A stretch of 8,223 nt of DNA from Helicobacteraceae bacterium (GTDB lineage: Bacteria > Campylobacterota > Campylobacteria > Campylobacterales > Sulfurimonadaceae). The notes under the pieces were generated by a model. That model did no database searches. It was not told where the DNA came from and saw only the letters and a program-made list of their open reading frames with translations. The translations under genes and the position numbers were made by a program. Shown in pieces: positions 1-5,574 of the stretch (position 1 is the stretch's first letter; each line of letters opens with the position of its first letter). The stretch covers positions 1 to 8,223 of the forward strand of contig JAMOQV010000083.1 of NCBI GenBank assembly GCA_027068615.1, read 5' to 3'.

Positions 1-1846
1 AAAAGGTTTTTGTGAAGCTAACGATATAGATATGACTGTGCCATATTCGGAGTTAGAGGAGTATCAAAAAAAAGCTATACTTCATGGTAAACCAGATGAA
101 GTAACTTTTCTTTGGAAAAAACACGAAGTAAAAAGGGTTTTTCCAGGGATAATTCGCATCGCTTACGATATGCTAAAAGATGAAAAAGAGTTAAACGACT
201 ATATGAGTGAAAAGGTTTGTAATATCTGTAATTCTCATAGACTAAAAAGGGAGTCTTTAGCTGTAAAAGTTGGAGGTTTAGGCATCGCTGATTTGTTAGA
301 TATGCCTATAACTAAAACTTATGAGTGGTTTAAAGATGAGGAAAATTTTAGTTACTTTGATAATCAAGCACAACTTATATCTGAGCCTATATTAAATGAG
401 ATAAGGGAGAGACTTTACTTTTTACACGATGTTGGTCTTGGTTATATCACACTTGGTAGAGATGCAAGAACCATAAGTGGTGGGGAAGCCCAAAGGATAA
501 GGATAGCATCTCAAATCGGTTCAGGTCTTACTGGTGTTTTATATGTTTTAGATGAGCCTAGCATCGGACTACATGAGCGAGATACTTTAAAACTTATAAG
601 AACACTTAGAAGTTTGCAAGAGAAAGGTAACAGTGTTATAGTAGTAGAACACGATAAAGAGACCATAGAAAATGCTGATTTTATAGTGGATATAGGGGAG
701 GGTGCTGGTAAGTTTGGTGGTGAAGTTGTCTTTAGTGGAACTCTTGCTCAACTTAAAAAGTCTAAAACACTAACGGCTGATTATCTTTATGGTAGAAAAA
801 AGATAGAGTATTTTTATAGACGGGAACAAGAAAAATTTATAGAGATAAAAAATGTAACTATTAATAATATAAAAGATTTAAGTGTAAAAATCCCACTAAA
901 TAACTTTGTATGTATAACGGGTGTAAGTGGAAGTGGTAAAAGTTCATTGATGCTACAAACTCTTTTACCATCTGCTAGAGAGTTACTAAACCATGCAAGA
1001 AAAGTAAATAAAGTTCAAGGTGTAACGATAAATGGACTTGAAAATGTAGATAAAGTTATATACCTAGACCAAAGCCCCATAGGTAGAACACCTAGAAGTA
1101 ACCCAGCAACATATACTGGTGTAATGGATGAGATAAGAAACCTTTTTGCACAAACTAAAGAGAGCCAAATCAGAGGTTATACAGCTTCAAGATTTAGTTT
1201 TAATGTAAAAGGTGGTAGGTGTGAGAAGTGTCAAGGTGAGGGTGAAAACAAGATAGAGATGCACTTCTTACCAGATATAATGGTCAAGTGTGATAGCTGT
1301 CAAGGTCAAAGATACAACAACCAAACATTAGAGGTTTTTTACAAAGGTAAAACGATAGCTGATGTTTTAGCTATGAGTGTAGAAGAAGCCTTTGATTTTT
1401 TCAAAGCTATACCAAAGATACATTTGAAGATGAAAACATTGGTTGATGTTGGATTAGGCTACATAACTTTAGGTCAAAATGCAGTAACACTAAGTGGTGG
1501 GGAAGCCCAAAGGATAAAACTAAGTAAAGAGTTAAGTAGAAAAGATACAGGAAAAACACTTTATATCTTAGATGAACCAACAACAGGATTACATTTTGCA
1601 GATGTTGATAGACTTACAAAAGTACTACACCATTTTGTGGAACTTGGAAACAGTGTACTTATAATTGAGCATAATTTAGATATGATAAAAAATGCAGACT
1701 ACATTATAGATATGGGACCAGAGGGTGGTTCTAGCGGTGGTTTGGTTATAGCCGAGGGTAGTCCTGAAGAGGTTGCAAAAGGGTATAAAGAGAGTGGTAG
1801 TTATACAGGAGAATATCTAGTTAAAGAGTTGGGTCTTAAACTTTAA
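1..1846 (+). CDS. uvrA: UvrA, excinuclease ABC subunit A (C-terminal part, 5'-truncated by window edge)
   Basis: UvrA is the damage-recognition ATPase of nucleotide excision repair; it dimerises, loads UvrB on damaged DNA and acts in the cytoplasm. The reading frame is open from base 2 and already UvrA-like before the first internal ATG at 32, so that ATG is not the start. About 615 of the usual ~940 residues are present. Visible in order: the end of the first ATPase half with the ABC signature SGGEAQRIR (from 476) and Walker B LYVLDEP (from 539); the Walker A of the second half, GVSGSGKSS (920-946); the invariant DQSPIGRTPRSNPATYTG block; a C4 zinc finger with Cys codons at 1220, 1229, 1289 and 1298; the second signature (from 1493) and Walker B LYILDEPTTGLHFAD (from 1559). 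The N-terminal Walker A lies outside the window. The 3' end overlaps recR, on the opposite strand, by 11 bp. Identity is very secure. Confidence 0.97.
   Translation, partial: KGFCEANDIDMTVPYSELEEYQKKAILHGKPDEVTFLWKKHEVKRVFPGIIRIAYDMLKDEKELNDYMSEKVCNICNSHRLKRESLAVKVGGLGIADLLDMPITKTYEWFKDEENFSYFDNQAQLISEPILNEIRERLYFLHDVGLGYITLGRDARTISGGEAQRIRIASQIGSGLTGVLYVLDEPSIGLHERDTLKLIRTLRSLQEKGNSVIVVEHDKETIENADFIVDIGEGAGKFGGEVVFSGTLAQLKKSKTLTADYLYGRKKIEYFYRREQEKFIEIKNVTINNIKDLSVKIPLNNFVCITGVSGSGKSSLMLQTLLPSARELLNHARKVNKVQGVTINGLENVDKVIYLDQSPIGRTPRSNPATYTGVMDEIRNLFAQTKESQIRGYTASRFSFNVKGGRCEKCQGEGENKIEMHFLPDIMVKCDSCQGQRYNNQTLEVFYKGKTIADVLAMSVEEAFDFFKAIPKIHLKMKTLVDVGLGYITLGQNAVTLSGGEAQRIKLSKELSRKDTGKTLYILDEPTTGLHFADVDRLTKVLHHFVELGNSVLIIEHNLDMIKNADYIIDMGPEGGSSGGLVIAEGSPEEVAKGYKESGSYTGEYLVKELGLKL
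474..500 (+). repeat. 27-bp exact direct repeat in uvrA, copy 1 (ABC signature of first ATPase half)
   Basis: These 27 bases recur without change at 1491-1517. They encode the SGGEAQRI signature of the first ATPase half. Protein conservation explains similarity, but every synonymous position also matches. The spacing is 1017 bp (339 codons), so the copies are in the same frame. Confidence 0.9.
1491..1517 (+). repeat. 27-bp exact direct repeat in uvrA, copy 2 (ABC signature of second ATPase half)
   Basis: Second identical copy of the block at 474-500, encoding SGGEAQRI of the second ATPase half. Identity stops on both sides (base 473 is a, base 1490 is c; after the repeat gga versus aac), so the match is local and limited to the signature. 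Confidence 0.9.
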
Positions 1847-2408
1847 CTCTATCCTCTAAAGCTCTTGTTAATGAGAGTATATCTATATTTTCAAGACTAA
1901 CTCCAGTTGGTACACCTTGAGCTATCCTTGTGAAGTTTAATTCATAAGGACTTAGTTTATCTTCTATATACATTATAACAGCATCATTGGCTATAGATGG
2001 AGTTAGGGCAAATATCACATCTTTGATACCAGTTTTTACGATATTTTCTAAGTATGAGATGCTTAACTCTTCTAAGGATTCTAAAACAAAGTATCTTCCA
2101 TCAAAAAGACCATTTTCTTCTAGTAAAAGTATATCTTTTGGATTTTCAACTATACATAGTTGTTCTATATTTCTACTTTCATCACAACATATAAAGCATA
2201 ATTCATCTTCACTCATACCACCACACAAACGGCATTTTTTTAAACTTCCTAGTGCATCTTCTATAGCATGAGATATTTTCATACCCATAAAACTGTCTTT
2301 CATAGTCATATGATAAGCCAATCTTGTAGCAGATTTTTTACCTATACTTGGTAGTTCACTAAGTGCATCTACTAAGCGGTTGAATTTTTCTAATGAGTTT
2401 TTTTTCAT
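1836..2408 (-). CDS. recR: RecR, recombination mediator (short Campylobacterota-type form)
   Basis: RecR helps RecA load onto single-stranded DNA in gap repair, usually with RecO and RecF. The 190-residue protein has an N-terminal helix-hairpin-helix (about 17-34, LSELPSIGKKSATRLAYHM), a C4 zinc finger (Cys59, Cys62, Cys71, Cys74), a Toprim domain from about 82 (IVENPKD with Glu88) and the C-terminal IAQGVPTGVSLENIDILSLTRALEDR block. It is shorter than the usual ~200 residues: the LSPLxGxGP-type loop of the Toprim domain is missing, and TNPTxEGEAT is replaced by TPSIANDAV. I take this as a lineage trait rather than damage, because the frame and the rest are intact. The start ATG (2406-2408) immediately follows the mltA TAG stop. 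An AGAGGA ribosome site lies in the mltA tail about 10 bases upstream, so translation is probably coupled. The codons after ATG contain a run of eight A. Confidence 0.95.
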   Translation of the reverse strand: MKKNSLEKFNRLVDALSELPSIGKKSATRLAYHMTMKDSFMGMKISHAIEDALGSLKKCRLCGGMSEDELCFICCDESRNIEQLCIVENPKDILLLEENGLFDGRYFVLESLEELSISYLENIVKTGIKDVIFALTPSIANDAVIMYIEDKLSPYELNFTRIAQGVPTGVSLENIDILSLTRALEDRVKV

Positions 2409-3494
2409 CTATATTTTTTCCTCTTTAGGTAGTAGTATCCAAAGTTTTAGTTTTGATTTTAATTTTCCAGCTTTTTGTAGCGCTTTATCTCCATATCCTA
2501 AAAATAGATCAGCTCTGATTGCACCCTTTATAGCTCCACCTGTATCTTGGGCTATAACTATTTTGTCAAACTTATTTTTGCCTATATTTGCATCGAGATA
2601 TAACATAGCTCCCAATGGTATATATCTTCTGTCTATAGCTATTGAACGACTTGGTGTTAACTCTATCCCTAATGCTCCAGTTGCTGGTTTTTTACTTTGT
2701 GTAAAAAAAACTAATGATTTGTTATAGTTTAGCACTTCATCAACTCTTGATGGATGTTTTTTTAGCCACTTATAGATACTTTGCATAGATATATCTTTTT
2801 TATCTATAGCACCTATATCTATAAGGTATCTTCCTATTGCTCTGTATCTATGACCATTTTGGTTGTCGTAACTTACAAATATAGTTGAGTTATCATCTAG
2901 TATAACTCTACCAGAACCTTGTATCTCTAAAAAAAAGATATCTACTTTTGAGTTTGTATAGCAAATAACTTCTGAATCTATCTTATCTAATTCATCCCGT
3001 TTATAGTATGGTATAAGTTTATTACCAGATATCCTACCTCTTAACCTATAGTGTTTTAGTTTTGGGTATATAGAGCTTAAATCTACTGTTATTAAATCTT
3101 TAGGTGTTTTATATATGGGATATTTGAATTTATCTATTTTTTTCAATGAACCATAAAGTTGAGCTTCATAATAACCTGTTAAAAGACCTGTATCTTTAGC
3201 ATTTTTTGTGGTTATTTGAAATGGGATAAAATTGTTTTCTAAAAATGATTTGGCATCTTTTGTTTTTAAAGCTTTTTGACAAATACTATTATATAGTTTC
3301 TTAGTTTTTTTTGTTTTACAGCTGTTTATAAATGAGTTTAATGCTTCTGTGTGATTTTCATTTTTCCAATTTGGTAGTTTTGAAAAATCTTGTTTTACTA
3401 AGTATGTTTTTGGCATCTTAGTTGATAAAATCTGTGGAGTTTTAGAACAACCTACAAAAAGGTATAGTGTTAAAAAAAATATTAGTAGTTTCAT
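2409..3494 (-). CDS. mltA: MltA-type membrane-bound lytic murein transglycosylase (lipoprotein)
   Basis: MltA cleaves the MurNAc-GlcNAc bond of peptidoglycan with formation of 1,6-anhydro-MurNAc; the enzyme is normally anchored to the outer membrane facing the periplasm. The 361-residue product starts with a short hydrophobic signal ending in LFVGC, a non-ideal but plausible lipobox with Cys16 as lipidated residue. The MltA domain follows, with LTGYYEAQ (105-112) and EIQGSGR (190-196). The C-terminal 3D domain carries its three conserved aspartates at Asp288 (AIDRRYIPLG), Asp317 (AQDTGGAIKG) and Asp329 (ADLFLGYG). Length matches the family (E. coli about 365). The ATG at 3492-3494 is the only Met that retains the signal peptide, yet no ribosome site precedes it, and a TATAAT lies only 7 bases upstream (see promoter entry). 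It forms an operon with recR, whose ATG abuts the TAG stop. Confidence 0.95.
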   Translation of the reverse strand: MKLLIFFLTLYLFVGCSKTPQILSTKMPKTYLVKQDFSKLPNWKNENHTEALNSFINSCKTKKTKKLYNSICQKALKTKDAKSFLENNFIPFQITTKNAKDTGLLTGYYEAQLYGSLKKIDKFKYPIYKTPKDLITVDLSSIYPKLKHYRLRGRISGNKLIPYYKRDELDKIDSEVICYTNSKVDIFFLEIQGSGRVILDDNSTIFVSYDNQNGHRYRAIGRYLIDIGAIDKKDISMQSIYKWLKKHPSRVDEVLNYNKSLVFFTQSKKPATGALGIELTPSRSIAIDRRYIPLGAMLYLDANIGKNKFDKIVIAQDTGGAIKGAIRADLFLGYGDKALQKAGKLKSKLKLWILLPKEEKI

Positions 3495-3501
3495 AAGTTG
3501 G

Positions 3502-3507
3502 ATTATA
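3502..3507 (-). promoter_or_regulatory. Probable -10 element of mltA-recR (possible leaderless transcript)
   Basis: The minus strand reads TATAAT here, within an AT-rich tract as in sigma70 promoters of Campylobacterota, which often lack a clear -35. Only 7 bases (CCAACTT on the minus strand) separate it from the mltA ATG, so transcription would begin at or next to the start codon. No purine-rich ribosome site is present. Confidence 0.55.
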
Positions 3508-3527
3508 CTATATTAAACTAAAAACGA

Positions 3528-3533
3528 TATAAT
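3528..3533 (+). promoter_or_regulatory. Probable -10 element of dnaJ
   Basis: TATAAT preceded by CGA lies 34 bases before the dnaJ ATG in AT-rich sequence. A start near 3540 would give a leader of about 28 bases carrying the ribosome site GAGG (3553-3556), 11 bases from the ATG. No CIRCE inverted repeat (TTAGCACTC type) is visible, so HrcA control is not supported here. Confidence 0.6.
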
Positions 3534-3567
3534 CGCAAAAAAATAATTTTATGAGGTAGAACTATTT

Positions 3568-4689
3568 ATGCAAGAATTAAGTTATTATGAAATTTTAGAA
3601 GTATCTCAAACAGCAGATAAAGCAACTATCAAAAAAGCTTATAGAAAAATGGCTAAAAAGTATCATCCAGATAAAAATCCTGATGATAAAGAGGCTGAGC
3701 ATAAATTTAAGCTATGTAATGAAGCCTACCAATGTTTAAGTGATGATAAACAAAGAAGTATATATGACCGTTATGGTAAAGAGGGTCTTCAAGGTATGGG
3801 TGGAGGAGGTCGTTCTTCTGCTGGTTTTGATGACTTGAGTTCTATGTTTGAAGAGATGTTTTCTGGTTTTGGTGGTGGTTCTCGCCGTCGTCAAAATTCA
3901 GCAGATATGGAAAAATATCCATTAGATATGAATATAGAACTAACTATAAGTTTTCAAGATGCTGTATTTGGTATAGAAAAAGAGGTTGAATACAGATACA
4001 AAAAAGCTTGTGAGTCTTGTAAAGGTACTGGGGCAAAAGATGGTAAGCTATCTACTTGTTCTCAGTGTAAAGGGCAGGGTCAGGTTTTTATGAAGCAGGG
4101 CTTTATGACTTTTTCACAAACTTGTCCAGTTTGTAATGGTGCAGGTCAAGCTCCTAGTGAAAAGTGTAGTGATTGTAGAGGAACAGGTTATAAAGAGGTA
4201 AAAGAGACTATAACTATTAAAGTTCCTAAAGGTATTGACGATGGTAATCGTCTAAGAGTATCAGGAAAAGGTAATATTGGTAAAAGAGGAACTAGAGGTG
4301 ATCTTTATGTAACTTTTGATGTTATAGCAGATAAACATTTCCAAAGAAATGGTAATGATGTATATATAATCATACCAGTATTTTTTACTCAAGCAGTTAT
4401 GGGTGAGACTATAACCATACCGTCGTTGACTGGTGAGTTAGAATTGAAACTTGATGTTGGTACAAAAGATAAACAACACTTTACTTTTAGAGGTAAAGGT
4501 GTAGATGATGTTCATGGACATGGTAAGGGTGATTTGATAGCTCAAGTTGAACTTATATATCCTAAATCATTAAATTCAGAACAAACTGAACTTTTAGTAA
4601 AACTTCAAGAGTCATTTGGGATAGAATCAAAGCCTCATGAGGGTGTTTTAGATTCGGTTATAGATAAAATGAAGGGTTGGTTTAAATAA
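3568..4689 (+). CDS. dnaJ: DnaJ (Hsp40) co-chaperone
   Basis: DnaJ is the cytoplasmic J-protein that delivers unfolded clients to DnaK and stimulates its ATPase. The 373-residue product has the full type I layout: a J domain (about 4-70) with the HPD motif at His33-Pro34-Asp35; a Gly/Phe-rich linker (about 71-108); a zinc-binding region with four CxxCxGxG motifs (Cys148/151, 164/167, 186/189, 200/203); then the two C-terminal beta-domains and a dimerisation tail. Length is typical and nothing is missing. The ATG has a GAGG ribosome site and a good -10 box upstream. dnaK, grpE and hrcA are not next to it, so it is an orphan dnaJ locus. Only 2 bp separate it from the following aldolase-fold gene, so the two are very likely co-transcribed. 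Confidence 0.98.
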   Translation: MQELSYYEILEVSQTADKATIKKAYRKMAKKYHPDKNPDDKEAEHKFKLCNEAYQCLSDDKQRSIYDRYGKEGLQGMGGGGRSSAGFDDLSSMFEEMFSGFGGGSRRRQNSADMEKYPLDMNIELTISFQDAVFGIEKEVEYRYKKACESCKGTGAKDGKLSTCSQCKGQGQVFMKQGFMTFSQTCPVCNGAGQAPSEKCSDCRGTGYKEVKETITIKVPKGIDDGNRLRVSGKGNIGKRGTRGDLYVTFDVIADKHFQRNGNDVYIIIPVFFTQAVMGETITIPSLTGELELKLDVGTKDKQHFTFRGKGVDDVHGHGKGDLIAQVELIYPKSLNSEQTELLVKLQESFGIESKPHEGVLDSVIDKMKGWFK

Positions 4690-4691
4690 TT

Positions 4692-5285
4692 ATGAACAGA
4701 GAAAATCTCCAAAAACAGCTTTCTAGCCTATCTCTTTCTATGTTTAGAAAGGACTTTTTTGGGATTTATCATGGTTCCATATCTGCTAAAGTTGAATCAA
4801 ACTGTTTTATTATAAATTCTAAAGAAGCTATATTTGATGATATAAAAAGCTCATCTTTAATAGAGTTATATTTTACAAAAGATTATAGATGGAATCAAGC
4901 TAGTATGGATGCTTCTATCCATCGTAGTATATATGAGCATATATCAGATGCAAAGTTTATCAGTTTTTCTATGCCACCATTTACGACAGCTTACTCTTTG
5001 GAACATAATATAATCTCTCCCAAAGATTATTTTGGATATAAAGAGATAGGTTCTATTGAGATTATAGATCCTAAGCATTTTGATGATTGGTATGATAGAG
5101 CTGAAAGTCTTATCACACACTATTTTCAAAGTAAAAAGACCAATATTATGGTTATTAGAGGTTATGGTGTTTACTCTTTCAATAGAGATTTACACGAGAT
5201 GGCGAAAAAATTGGCTATTTTAGAAAAAAGTTGCAGATTGTTAATGCTTGATTATAAAAGTAATGATTTTAATTTTGATTTGTAA
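4692..5285 (+). CDS. Class II aldolase/adducin-fold protein, probably lacking the catalytic zinc site
   Basis: The 197-residue product resembles the class II aldolase/adducin N-terminal family (fuculose-1-phosphate aldolase, RhaD, AraD): FFGIYHGSISAKV (22-34) matches the GN(I/L)S-type phosphate loop, MDASIHRSIYEH (72-83) the ExxxH helix, and IRGYGVYSFNRDLHEMAKKLAILEKSCRLL (155-184) the HG-loop and final helices. By my alignment the metal ligands are replaced: the HxH pair becomes Phe92-Ser93-Met94, the third His becomes Tyr158, and the catalytic Glu becomes Asp73. The fold may therefore be kept without aldol chemistry, for a structural, binding or regulatory role. It lies 2 bp after dnaJ, and AAGGG at 4672-4676 inside dnaJ could be a distant ribosome site. 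The stop TAA (5283-5285) is the first triplet of the large palindromic element. Fold call is fairly confident; function is unknown. Confidence 0.75.
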   Translation: MNRENLQKQLSSLSLSMFRKDFFGIYHGSISAKVESNCFIINSKEAIFDDIKSSSLIELYFTKDYRWNQASMDASIHRSIYEHISDAKFISFSMPPFTTAYSLEHNIISPKDYFGYKEIGSIEIIDPKHFDDWYDRAESLITHYFQSKKTNIMVIRGYGVYSFNRDLHEMAKKLAILEKSCRLLMLDYKSNDFNFDL

Positions 5286-5318
5286 TTGAACCCTCTGAAT
5301 AATTATCAATATTTTCAG
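5283..5318 (+). repeat. Left terminal inverted repeat of the palindromic element
   Basis: Pairs with 5523-5558: 35 of 36 positions are complementary. It includes the TAA stop codon of the upstream gene and the core GAACCCTCTGAATAATTATC. Complementarity ends outward at G5282/T5559. Confidence 0.95.
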
Positions 5319-5322
5319 AGGG
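5291..5322 (+). promoter_or_regulatory. Alternative local hairpin competing with the terminal stem
   Basis: CCCTCTGAA (5291-5299) can pair with TTCAGAGGG at 5314-5322 (9 pairs, 14-base loop) or with the identical TTCAGAGGG at 5542-5550 in the right end. The two folds exclude each other, and the local one also uses GGG bases that close hairpin 1. It is followed by CTTTAAAAG, a poor U-tract, so it is at best a weak terminator or attenuator. Pairing is seen; any switching role is inference. Confidence 0.4.
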
Positions 5323-5417
5323 CTTTAAAAGAGTAAGATTGTGCAAGAGATTTTTAAAATCCTAGCCATAGCTAAGATGAGAAAATATCTTGTGCAAGAT
5401 TGCTCTTTTAAAGCCCT
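5319..5417 (+). repeat. Internal hairpin 1 of the palindromic element
   Basis: Arms 5319-5355 and 5381-5417 pair over 37 positions with three G/A mismatches (5337/5399, 5338/5398, 5349/5387) and four G-T wobbles. The first 15 pairs (AGGGCTTTAAAAGAG with CTCTTTTAAAGCCCT) are perfect. The apical part 5359-5378 continues as ATC and TAGC pairing with GCTA and GAT around a CATA loop. TTGTGCAAGA occurs in both arms (5339-5348, 5390-5399) as a direct repeat that also pairs with itself through wobbles. Confidence 0.9.
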
Positions 5418-5426
5418 CCCTTTGGG

Positions 5427-5522
5427 CGATAAGAGAAGATTACTACTACTTCGTTAGATATATTTGAAGCTACCAGTAGCTCCTGCATATATCTGCCTTG
5501 TATTAGCAACCTTCTCTTGTCG
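5427..5522 (+). repeat. Internal hairpin 2 of the palindromic element
   Basis: CGATAAGAGAAG (5427-5438) pairs with CTTCTCTTGTCG (5511-5522) through one wobble. The middle is less perfect (several mismatches at 5439-5455 against 5494-5510). AGATATAT (5456-5463) pairs with ATATATCT (5487-5494), and AGCTA-CCAG-TAGCT (5468-5481) closes the tip with a 4-base loop. Confidence 0.85.
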
Positions 5523-5558
5523 CTGAAAACATTGATAATTATTCAGAGGGTTCAATTA
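5523..5558 (-). repeat. Right terminal inverted repeat of the palindromic element
   Basis: Reverse complement of 5283-5318 except C5530. It ends 16 bp before the diguanylate cyclase ATG, so the element forms almost the whole upstream region of that gene. Confidence 0.95.
5534..5539 (+). promoter_or_regulatory. Possible -10-like hexamer in the right terminal repeat
   Basis: GATAAT matches TATAAT at 5 of 6 bases. A start near 5547 would leave a leader of about 28 bases carrying the AAAGG ribosome site (5562-5566). No better promoter lies between the element and the ATG. As the ends are inverted copies, the left end carries the same hexamer facing outward on the minus strand. Weak evidence. Confidence 0.25.
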
Positions 5559-5574
5559 TATAAAGGTTTATTAG

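Larger units (their letters stand above)
5283..5558. repeat. 276-bp three-arm palindromic element (MITE-like or structured RNA)
   Basis: This fills nearly all of the 289-bp gap between the aldolase-fold gene and the diguanylate cyclase gene. The ends, 5283-5318 and 5523-5558, are inverted repeats of 36 bp with a single mismatch (A5311/C5530). Inside, 5319-5417 and 5427-5522 each fold as a long imperfect hairpin, leaving only the linker CCCTTTGGG (5418-5426), which can itself form 3 pairs. Nearly the whole element is thus involved in pairing, giving a closed three-way junction. There is no transposase and no open frame of note. Both ends carry a TA and also an AATT, so insertion at a TA or AATT target is possible, but the boundary cannot be fixed from one copy. 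A MITE and a transcribed structured RNA are both compatible. Structure certain on sequence grounds; nature inferred. Confidence 0.85.

Noticed and set aside
32..34. ATG at 32 as the start of uvrA
   Set aside because: The frame is open and UvrA-like upstream of it, and the product would lack a third of the protein; the true start is outside the window.
2398..2405. Run of eight A at the start of recR as a phase-variable tract
   Set aside because: A8 runs also occur elsewhere in this AT-rich window (for example 66-73), and recR is a household gene; phase variation in this phylum mostly uses longer G/C tracts.
1987..2727. Plus-strand open frames at 1987-2271 and 2380-2727
   Set aside because: They lie opposite recR and mltA, have low-complexity Ser/Phe-rich translations with no motif, and the minus-strand genes are unambiguous.
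3495..3567. CIRCE or other heat-shock operator before dnaJ
   Set aside because: No inverted repeat of the CIRCE type is visible in the 73-bp divergent region.
4944..5129. Minus-strand open frame at 4944-5129
   Set aside because: It lies entirely opposite the aldolase-fold gene, without motif or ribosome site.
5283..5558. Retron non-coding RNA (msr-msd with flanking inverted repeats)
   Set aside because: The inverted ends and a long hairpin are similar in outline, but no reverse transcriptase gene is near; the next gene is PAS-GGDEF.
5283..5558. Integron attC site
   Set aside because: The ends do not fit GTTRRRY (GTTCAAT has C at an R position), there is no integrase, and the three-arm layout is not that of attC.
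5283..5558. Simple Rho-independent terminator of the dnaJ operon
   Set aside because: The structure is far larger than a terminator and no stem is followed by a good T-run; some termination by the structure cannot be excluded.
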